Shown here: piece after piece, positions 44,501-51,012 of the stretch
Layout: the number at the start of each line of letters is the position of its first letter
Position numbering within the stretch: position 1 is the stretch's first letter
NCBI RefSeq assembly: GCF_001428105.1
Contig: NZ_LMSJ01000060.1
Span: 124,001-188,000, forward strand
Length of the DNA: 64,000 nt
From: Paenibacillus sp. Soil766
GTDB taxonomy: Bacteria > Bacillota > Bacilli > Paenibacillales > NBRC-103111
Direction of reading: 5' to 3'
Position numbers and translations under genes: made by a program
Notes under the pieces: generated by a model
The model's database searches: none
What the model was told of the DNA's origin: nothing
Seen by the model: only the letters and a program-made list of their open reading frames with translations

Positions 44501-46731
44501 AGCGATTTGCTCTCGGCGATTTTCCCTTCCAGCTCGGTCGTATTGACCGCCGCTCTCCCTGCCAAAACCGAGATTTCCGACTGACTCAACCCGTAGTTGT
44601 ACATCCGAATTTCGTCCATTTTGCCTTTCCAGCCTCGGTCGCCGCTCTTCGCTCTACCGATAAACAAGTTGGTTTCGGGTCCTCTGGATACATCTAATGG
44701 CGTTGAACCTTTTCTTACTTTTCTGACGCCATCGACATAGATTTCCATGACCCCTTTCTTCCGTTGAGTTACGATATGCTGCCACGCTCCAGCCCGAATC
44801 GGAGCGTCCGACGTTGAAGCGTTCACTTCGCTTCCCGTGCCGTTCGGTTTATTCCCGGTAGAAAACTCCAGATTGGCTTTCCCTGATGAAGCTTGCTTCG
44901 TCCGTACCCAGAATTGACTAATATCGCTTGCATTTCGCCCATACCAGAACAACATATTTTGCTGTCCGCTGGTTAACAATCCGTGATCAACATAGACCCA
45001 GCTGGATACGGAGAAATCACCCGTACCGAATTTGGTCGCATCGATGCCTGTCACATCGAGAAGCTCTTTGTCCTGAATCGTCGCGCCTGTCGGCGAATCG
45101 TCAAATTTCAGCGCTTTGCCGATATAGCCTTGTTCATACTCGATCCCTCTGAACGCATTTACTGCGCTATTGCCGTACCCAGAAGAGTCATAGACGCTGC
45201 CGCTGGGAGATTTTTCGAACCTCCAGTTCGTGACTAGCCGCTTTTTGGCAGCCTTCAGCTTATATGTATTGGATTGTCCGCCATTGGTCACGATGACGTT
45301 GATCTCCGCCGTTTCCCCTGAGATAGGAACCGAAAATGGTTGGCCGCTAGTTGCCGGTTGGCCATTAATGGTGATCGTCGAGCCGCTGTTCGGGAAAGCG
45401 GTAGGCGTAATCATCATACTCGTTATATTGGCGTCTACCCTGACATCGTAGGAGTAGACTTCGCTGAGGAACGAAGGCGCCAAATCAGCCCCGGCAATCG
45501 AAATGTTGTTCAATTGCGCCGTAGGAGGCGGGGACGTCAGCCAATTCAAGCCGAGTTTCTTCACTGTTAAAAACTTATACGGTTCCCTCTCATAGAAAAC
45601 ATAGATGGATTTGTCCTGCCCAACAGCGATGTCCGAATAGGCTGCGCCGCCAAGCTGAAGCATTCTTGAATACGTCCAAGTCTCCCCTTCATCCTCACTC
45701 ATGCGAAGAGTGAGATTCTCACGGGCCGTCTCGCTGTTTGCATTGACGAACAGGATCCGATTCTTATCGCCAGCCTCTCCTGCTTCACCTGCTTCCGAAT
45801 AACGGACAATACTGCCGAAGCATAAGGGATCGATTAATTCCTCATCAAAAACTGGTGTCGACCAGTTACTGATCCCATCCGGACTGATCGAAACTGCTCG
45901 CCTATTGCCCGAGTCATTGTTCCTCATGTTGATCATCACGCTTCCGTTTGCAAGCTGAACGAGTGTTGATTCATTCGGATTCGATAACTCTGGGCTGTCA
46001 GCAGCCACGATGTCACCGATATGCCACGTATCACCATGGTCATCGCTATAAATCGTGGAAACAACCGATGGCGCGTGTCCGGTAGGAGCGCTTTCTCCTC
46101 CGTTCGCCATCCATACGGAAGCGATCAGTCTGCCGCTATCCAGCTGTATGCCGTGTCCAGGGCCTACGGCAATAACCCGCCATTGATAAGTGGACTCGCG
46201 GAAGGCAGCCGTAATGTCAGTAGGCGCGGTTGATTGCGCATTGGAAGGATTCGTCCACGTCAGGCCGCCGTCTGTACTCTTCAAGTGAAACGTCTGCGCA
46301 TATTCCTTGCTGTAGAGCAAATGCACTGTATTCGAATCTCGTTCTGCGATCATGACAGGGTTATTCATCGTATTCTGGGTAGATACACCGTCCACGATCT
46401 TAACGGGGGCACTCCAGGTTTGACCGCCATCCGTACTCCTGACCATAAGGATGTCGATATCCGCCCAGTCAGAGGTCGTTTTCCTTGCCTCGCAATAAGC
46501 AATCAGCGTACCGTCATAGGTGACGACTATGCCTGGAATGCGATAAATTTCATAATATTGCCCATTAATCGTTGTTTTCTCCGTAAATAAGTCCGCCGTG
46601 GTAGCTACATTATCCGTATTTACCGTAACGGCAGCAGTAGCCCTAGACGGAACTACGAGAAATAGTTGAGTAAACAACAGACACAACGCAAGCAGGAAGC
46701 TGATCTCCCTGTGCCATACACCTCTACGCAT
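41524..46731 (-). CDS. Large secreted modular sialidase anchored by SLH domains
   Basis: 1735 residues. Signal peptide 1-33; GH33 propeller about 55-400 with YRIPG, TSDWADID, NPNESTL, GNRRAV, ARENLTL and AAYSDIAV carrying the catalytic Arg, Asp, Glu, Arg, Arg and Tyr; cadherin-like sandwich 405-495; LamG-like domain 500-720; FIVAR helical module 728-795; two InlB B-repeat-like modules 796-868 and 870-940; second LamG-like 943-1148; second FIVAR 1153-1222; Ala-rich helical region 1235-1400; beta domain 1480-1550; three SLH domains 1554-1605, 1614-1670 and 1680-1735. It should sit on the cell wall and cleave terminal sialic or related keto-deoxy sugars from polymers. GGAGGA precedes the ATG. 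It follows the importer 3 binding-protein gene by 125 bp. Confidence 0.95.
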   Translation of the reverse strand: MRRGVWHREISFLLALCLLFTQLFLVVPSRATAAVTVNTDNVATTADLFTEKTTINGQYYEIYRIPGIVVTYDGTLIAYCEARKTTSDWADIDILMVRSTDGGQTWSAPVKIVDGVSTQNTMNNPVMIAERDSNTVHLLYSKEYAQTFHLKSTDGGLTWTNPSNAQSTAPTDITAAFRESTYQWRVIAVGPGHGIQLDSGRLIASVWMANGGESAPTGHAPSVVSTIYSDDHGDTWHIGDIVAADSPELSNPNESTLVQLANGSVMINMRNNDSGNRRAVSISPDGISNWSTPVFDEELIDPLCFGSIVRYSEAGEAGEAGDKNRILFVNANSETARENLTLRMSEDEGETWTYSRMLQLGGAAYSDIAVGQDKSIYVFYEREPYKFLTVKKLGLNWLTSPPPTAQLNNISIAGADLAPSFLSEVYSYDVRVDANITSMMITPTAFPNSGSTITINGQPATSGQPFSVPISGETAEINVIVTNGGQSNTYKLKAAKKRLVTNWRFEKSPSGSVYDSSGYGNSAVNAFRGIEYEQGYIGKALKFDDSPTGATIQDKELLDVTGIDATKFGTGDFSVSSWVYVDHGLLTSGQQNMLFWYGRNASDISQFWVRTKQASSGKANLEFSTGNKPNGTGSEVNASTSDAPIRAGAWQHIVTQRKKGVMEIYVDGVRKVRKGSTPLDVSRGPETNLFIGRAKSGDRGWKGKMDEIRMYNYGLSQSEISVLAGRAAVNTTELEGKIAESKSLVESEYPAQSWANLQSALAAAEALLDSDGISQSGVNQAKSNLQDMILVLVPGYQVTATASPVEGGSVTGGGGYAATGDSVTVSAIANANYRFVNWTAGGSEVSTNPTYTFTMGSQAVKLVANYEITISHTVSVSPTIGGTVVGGGVYLQGASVTVNATADAGYKFVGWTRNGTTVSDTQEYTFTLGTEDVHLVAKFEQIGLIGNYKFEHSGSNSVYDSSAAASVTAVIYGASYAPGYIGQSLQFNNATDFVDITGADEGIRFGTGDFTVTTWVYANQLNGDRFLFWYGANSNPVSQWWARTSGDAVQLNTGFSGAETTMWTPSSTLRTNQWTHLAFQRKQDKLYIYVNGVEKANKVSTPFNVSNGNHILRIGKAGSGANRPWNGKMDEIRLYNYGLSVSDIQELASRQPANTTDLVSKIGEAKAHNATTYTPLSWAALQAALTAAEVELDSDAITQAGIDRVKAAVQAAIAGLVIASTDGEDEGSQQPTELPPVIITDPSLQTKDSLTTAAETLVKLGNEAAASDAVHQAAQLINETAQAIEAIQDPAAAVSKTVEIIKSASTIIKSAEAAGIDINAIAHALLNAANKAIQKTAVTVVTSVVTDHKSSLVVEDSIVADLAAKLGIIKQTVKEINQELAAAHADVKVPSVLEMKAAAGANVTEVEAKLPTGLIAKAEELAIDRIAIDTGVAKIAFAPEIFRSAGHEAVSLAVKKLDADRLSEAIKSVVDGNTVYDFTAAIGDKKLSAFSTPVEITLPYTLKPGEKPDQITVFFINDNGDLENMAGNYDEATGTVYFTTSHFSYYAVKMNAKSFGDIDGSVWAKSAIEAMAAKGIIVGTSEAAYQPSGHVTRAQFAALLVRELKLMDSGAVSSFQDVKSSDWFYKEVSSAVQAGLIEGRGDGTFDPDAYISRQDMSVMIGRVLVNQLGKASSATGKYLETFQDAAQISEYARRFADLSVKYRLLQGVDDVTFAPRSLSTRAEAAVILSRLLDIQ

Positions 46732-46815
46732 AGCTTTCCTCCTTCATTATATGACAGAAAATTCAGATAACATTTTGTGCAGCGAGCATACATCTCAACG
46801 CATAAATGGTCAGGA

Positions 46816-46847
46816 AGAAATAACCAGACTTGCGTCTGGCCATTTCT
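46816..46847 (-). terminator. Hairpin between importer 3 binding protein and the large sialidase
   Basis: Fourteen-pair stem (AGAAATAACCAGAC / GTCTGGCCATTTCT, two G-U pairs on the minus RNA) with a 4-base loop. The tail is weak in T (TCTTCC). It may end or attenuate the importer transcript while letting some sialidase mRNA through. Confidence 0.6.
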
Positions 46848-46856
46848 ACTAATTCC

Positions 46857-48503
46857 TTATTTATTTTTCTTGAAGTATTCCTGACCTGCTGTAATGACTT
46901 CTTGACCGCCTGCTGCCATCCACTTCTTCTGTAGTTCATCCCATGCAGCGTCAAAGTTATCGCCCATGATCGCTTTCAACCATCCTTCACCAAATGTCGA
47001 TCTAAGTTTCGTTTGGTCACCAAGCACTTTGTCATCAAACACGTTCATTAATGGTGGCGCCATCGCATATTTCGCATTAGTCGCAAACCAATCTGGGAAT
47101 TTGCCTTCTGCCATTTCAGACGTGATCCATGGTACTAGGTTCTTGAACGCCTCGTCGTAGTTATAATTTTTTTCCTTGATTGGAATATACGCATATTCAA
47201 AATAGTTCATCGCGCCCCAGGCCAATGGATACAGGTAACCATTTTTCTTCGTATCCCAATCTTTATCGGCCTCAGCTTTATTAACCGTATAAACTCTGCG
47301 TCCATTTTCTTCTTTCATATCCGTAAAATGAGTTCCCTTAATACCAAACTCTGTGAGCTCTCTGCCTTCCAACGTAAGCGTGTACTCGATCAACTCCATG
47401 GCCTTTTCTGGGTGTTTGGACGTTTTCGGAATTACATTTCCTCTCCAGAAACCGCCGGAATGTCCTAAGTTAGCAGGTACGCCATCCACACCTTTCAGTG
47501 GCGGCAGGTAAGCAACTTTCGCGTTAGGATTAACAGCCTTAGCTTTATCTAGGAATAAGTCCGGCTTTGTGGTCGCCGCCATCCCGTATTTGCCTGCTCC
47601 GAAATCATCCGACTCAGGACCTTGAGCACCGTCCGGCTTTAAGCTGAGCCAATCCTTGTTAATCAGATCTTCTTTCAACAGCTTTCTGTAGAAAGCTGCC
47701 GCTTCTTTGGCTTGTGGGGAAACTTCGTAACGTGTGATGCTTCCGTCTTTCTGAGTGACCCAGTTGTCTGTTCGGCCAGCAATGGCATACGCTTTGGAAA
47801 TGAACTGTCCAAGCTGCGTAATCGACGGATCCGACATACCGCTTGCACGTGTGTATACACCGTAAGTATCCGCTTTACCGTTTTTATCCGGATCTTTTTC
47901 TTTAAAAGCTTTCGCAACGTTATAGAATTCCTCAAGCGTTGTCGGCATGCTTAAGCCTAGGTTTTCTAACCAATCTGTCCGAATAACCCAGCCCCACTGC
48001 ATCGGAGCAAGTCCGAGCGGTTTGAAGTACGACTTGCCATCGATCTTAAAGCCTTTATACACTTCCGAATTTACAATTGCGTTGATGTTCGGATACTTAC
48101 CGCTTTTCAAATAATCATCATAAGAGATAATGAGGTCGTTTTTCGCCCATTCATTGATCGTCTTTCCTGCATCTGCAGTAGCAATGTCAAAGCTTTCGCC
48201 AGACGCCATCATGAGGTTAAGTTTATTAGCAAATTGATCACTTGGAATGCTAACAATTTCAATTTTCGTGTTCGTACGCTTTTGTAATTCTAGAAGGATA
48301 CGGTCCTTGGTAGGATCCTGCTCATTAGCTGCTCGTACCCAACGGATAGGAACAGGCTCAGTCGCTTTTTGCTCTTTGGCTGAGCTGGTGGCTGCTGCTG
48401 AAGTTGTTGCTGCTGGTTGCTCTTGCTTGGAACAACCGCTAAGCACGGTTGCTGAAAGCAGCACGGACATAGACAAAGGCAGAATCATTTTTAAGTTTTT
48501 CAT
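46857..48503 (-). CDS. Sugar ABC importer 3, lipoprotein substrate-binding protein
   Basis: 548-residue solute-binding protein with signal peptide and lipobox LSGCSK (Cys about 23). It contains the DPDKNGKADTYG motif of LipO-type proteins. It belongs with the permeases at 48569-50415, and the sialidase genes that follow suggest that its ligand is a product of GH33 action, such as a free nonulosonic acid or a sialylated/Kdo-bearing oligosaccharide (inference). GGGAGAGG precedes the ATG. Confidence 0.93.
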   Translation of the reverse strand: MKNLKMILPLSMSVLLSATVLSGCSKQEQPAATTSAAATSSAKEQKATEPVPIRWVRAANEQDPTKDRILLELQKRTNTKIEIVSIPSDQFANKLNLMMASGESFDIATADAGKTINEWAKNDLIISYDDYLKSGKYPNINAIVNSEVYKGFKIDGKSYFKPLGLAPMQWGWVIRTDWLENLGLSMPTTLEEFYNVAKAFKEKDPDKNGKADTYGVYTRASGMSDPSITQLGQFISKAYAIAGRTDNWVTQKDGSITRYEVSPQAKEAAAFYRKLLKEDLINKDWLSLKPDGAQGPESDDFGAGKYGMAATTKPDLFLDKAKAVNPNAKVAYLPPLKGVDGVPANLGHSGGFWRGNVIPKTSKHPEKAMELIEYTLTLEGRELTEFGIKGTHFTDMKEENGRRVYTVNKAEADKDWDTKKNGYLYPLAWGAMNYFEYAYIPIKEKNYNYDEAFKNLVPWITSEMAEGKFPDWFATNAKYAMAPPLMNVFDDKVLGDQTKLRSTFGEGWLKAIMGDNFDAAWDELQKKWMAAGGQEVITAGQEYFKKNK

Positions 48504-48568
48504 CTTTTTACCTCTCCCTTTTTAAATAGCATGTGTTGTTTATGTAATCCACCAAGTGGGGATTGCCC

Positions 48569-49435
48569 TTATTCCTTTACTGCGCCCATCATAATGCCTT
48601 TGGTAAAATATTTCTGGATGAAGGGATAAACAAGAAGTACAGGAATCATCCCCACGACAATACAAGCCATTTTGAACTGCTCCATATTAGATCCCGAAGT
48701 CATGACACCTACCTCAGCAGTCACCATATCCTGAATAATCATCTGTCTCAATAACACCTGCAGCGGAAACATATCATTGGAGTTAATGAATAGTGTTGCT
48801 AAAAAGTAGTCATTCCATAAGGCTACGCCATAAAATAAACTGATCGCAGCAAACACAGGCATCGAGATTGGAATGATGATTTTGAACAAAATCTGAATAT
48901 CATTATAGCCATCAATTTTGGCGGCTTCTTCTAGACTAGGCGGGATACTGGCGAAATAATTTTTCATAATAATCAAATTGTAAGTCGAGATCGCTGTGGG
49001 TAAAACCAACGCCCAAATCGTATCAATGAGGTGTAAATTTTTAACTAGAATATAGAAAGGCACTAATCCACCACTGAAAAACATCGTGAAAACGATTAAG
49101 CGAAAGATGATAGCTCTACCTGGCAGATCCTTCTTCGATAGGGCATACGCGCCGCAACTGGTGAGAATCATACTGATTGTTGTGCCCAGCGCCGTAATTT
49201 CTACCGATCGGAATAAAGCCCTTACAATGCCTCCGAGGCTGCCGAATGCTCTTTTATATTCTGTCAGGCTGAAGCTCTTCGGAATGAGATGGTAATGATC
49301 TGTTAAATATACATCCTGCGTGGAGAAAGAGATAACTAAGATTCTCCATAGCGGCAGTATGATGAGTAAGGCAGATAGCCCTAGCATAAGATAAATGATG
49401 ACATCAATCGTGGAAAATCTTTTTTGGATATACAT
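48569..49435 (-). CDS. Sugar ABC importer 3, permease (YtcP/AraQ type)
   Basis: 288-residue permease with six membrane segments and docking loop PSLEEAAKIDGYNDIQILFK. It ends YFTKGIMMGAVKE. GGAGGA stands nine bases before the ATG. It is less like the permeases of importers 1 and 2 than those are to each other. Confidence 0.93.
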   Translation of the reverse strand: MYIQKRFSTIDVIIYLMLGLSALLIILPLWRILVISFSTQDVYLTDHYHLIPKSFSLTEYKRAFGSLGGIVRALFRSVEITALGTTISMILTSCGAYALSKKDLPGRAIIFRLIVFTMFFSGGLVPFYILVKNLHLIDTIWALVLPTAISTYNLIIMKNYFASIPPSLEEAAKIDGYNDIQILFKIIIPISMPVFAAISLFYGVALWNDYFLATLFINSNDMFPLQVLLRQMIIQDMVTAEVGVMTSGSNMEQFKMACIVVGMIPVLLVYPFIQKYFTKGIMMGAVKE

Positions 49436-49455
49436 GATGTGAACTCCTCCCCGTG

Positions 49456-50415
49456 TTAATAAACGCCCTCTTGGCCGAATGCCTTGACGATGCGATTGGA
49501 AATAATCAACAATGCTGCGCAGATGACAGACTTCAGAATACCCGCTGCTGCTGCAAAACTGAATTTGTTATCACCTAAAGCCGTTCTGAAGATATAAGTA
49601 TCTAGAATATCACCCGTTGCATACACCATTGGATTGTAGAAGTTATACACCTGGTCAAAGCCCCACGTCAGAACCTTACCGATAATTAAGATAAACATGA
49701 TTAGAATGACATTTCGAATACCGGGTATCGTTACGTTCCACATCAAGGACCATCGGCCGGCGCCATCCATAACACCTGCTTCATAATGTTCGGTATTAAT
49801 GCTGGCCATGGCGGCAATATAAATGACGGTAGCAAAGCCCGCTTCTTTCCAAATATCTGTTAATATGAGAATCGGCCTAAATGTACTCGGATTTGTCAGC
49901 AGATCTGATGCTCCGTCTTTAAAGAATGCAGCAAGAATACCTGTCTCTGGACTGAAAAAAGTAATAAAGATCGATGCAACGATAACCCACGATATAAAAT
50001 GCGGTAAATAGATAATCGTTTGAACGGCCTTACGGAATTTGTGATGCCTTACTTCGTTGAGAAGCAATGCAATCGCGATTGGAATCGGGAACTGTGTAAG
50101 CAAACGGTAGACCGCAATAATAACGGTATTCCAAAACGCTCGCCAGAAATCTTCCTCACCGAACAATTCTTTGAAATGCTTTAATCCCACAAACGGACTG
50201 TGGAAAAATCCCTTGCTCATGGTATAGTCTTGAAACGCCATCGTGATCCCATACATCGGCACATAACAGAAGATTACATACCAGACCAGCAGCGGGATGA
50301 GCATGAGATACATATATTTATACTTCAATACATTCTGCACATTTTTCTTAAAACGGCGCTCCTTCGTCTCTCTCTTCGTATACAGGTTGGAGGTCTTAAT
50401 TACGTCAGTATCCAT
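49456..50415 (-). CDS. Sugar ABC importer 3, permease (LplB type)
   Basis: 319-residue permease, first gene of importer 3, with docking loop EHYEAGVMDGAGRWSLM and C-terminus VKAFGQEGVY. AAGGAG precedes the ATG. A cre site overlapping a TATAAT box lies 57-73 bp upstream, and array B begins some 190 bp upstream. Confidence 0.93.
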   Translation of the reverse strand: MDTDVIKTSNLYTKRETKERRFKKNVQNVLKYKYMYLMLIPLLVWYVIFCYVPMYGITMAFQDYTMSKGFFHSPFVGLKHFKELFGEEDFWRAFWNTVIIAVYRLLTQFPIPIAIALLLNEVRHHKFRKAVQTIIYLPHFISWVIVASIFITFFSPETGILAAFFKDGASDLLTNPSTFRPILILTDIWKEAGFATVIYIAAMASINTEHYEAGVMDGAGRWSLMWNVTIPGIRNVILIMFILIIGKVLTWGFDQVYNFYNPMVYATGDILDTYIFRTALGDNKFSFAAAAGILKSVICAALLIISNRIVKAFGQEGVY

Positions 50416-50471
50416 GTCTCTTCTCCTTAACGTTCTGTTTTGGACATCCAGTAGTGGTGCTCCTTGGTCTA

Positions 50472-50488
50472 ATTATAAAGCGTTTACA
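50472..50488 (-). promoter_or_regulatory. cre site overlapping the importer 3 promoter -10 box
   Basis: Minus-strand TGTAAACGCTTTAT matches 13 of 14 positions of the cre consensus. It runs into TATAAT (50472-50477). No good -35 hexamer is found 16-18 bases upstream, which fits a promoter that needs an activator such as the YesN-type regulator encoded at 53753-55333. Confidence 0.65.
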
Positions 50489-50603
50489 AGTGTGCTTGGT
50501 ATGACTCAAACATAACATTTGGTCCGTTTTTTTAACCTCTTTCTGCACAGGAAAAAGAGGCCTTAGATTTCCTAAGGATCCCTCGAGGAGCCCTTCCGCA
50601 CTA

Positions 50604-50933
50604 CCTAAGTCGATTTTTTCGACTTAGGGATCCCTCGGCGGTCCTTCCTCACTCCCTAAGTCGATTTTTTCGACTTAGGGAACACTCACGGGCCCTTACG
50701 CACTACCTAAGTCGATTTTTTCGACTTAGGGAACCCTCGGCGGCCCTTACGCACTATCTAAGTCGATTTTTTCGACTTAGGGAACACTCACGGGCCCTTA
50801 CGCACTCCCTAAGTCGATTTTTTCGACTTAGGGATCCCTCACGGGCCTTTCCGCCTCCCTAAGTCGATTTTTTCGACTTAGGGAACCCTCGGCGGTCCTT
50901 CCGCACTCCCTAAGTCGATTTTTTCGACTTAGC
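50604..50933. repeat. 51-bp-period hairpin array B (seven copies)
   Basis: Hairpins start at 50604, 50655, 50706, 50757, 50808, 50858 and 50909: consensus CCTAAGTCGA, a five-T loop, TCGACTTAGG. Spacers of about 26 bases resemble one another (GAACCCTCGGCGGCCCTTAC or a GGGATCCCTC form) but not those of array A. A possible decayed copy, CCTTAGATTTCCTAAGG, lies at about 50561-50577. The array fills the 575-bp gap between the importer 3 promoter and the kinase gene terminator. Confidence 0.9.
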
Positions 50934-50971
50934 TCCTCGCCCTGGCCTCATCGCCGCCCGTTTCCGCCCAC

Positions 50972-51012
50972 AAAAAAACAGCAAGGCTACTTATACTAAG
51001 TAGCCTTGCTGC
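50972..51012 (-). terminator. Terminator overlapping the end of the YesM-type kinase gene
   Basis: Long perfect stem AGCAAGGCTACTTA / AAGTAGCCTTGCT with seven T on the minus strand. The right arm and loop include the last codons and stop (50991) of the kinase gene. Confidence 0.85.

Noticed and set aside
46763..46954. 63-residue frame overlapping the importer 3 binding-protein end
   Set aside because: Out of frame within a well-supported gene and running into the terminator hairpin.
50527..50560. Terminator with CCTCTTT/AAAGAGG stem before importer 3
   Set aside because: No T-run follows the stem on either strand in the right place, and no gene ends there.
50604..50933. CRISPR array
   Set aside because: Spacers fall into two or three near-identical types, not unique sequences; no leader or cas genes.
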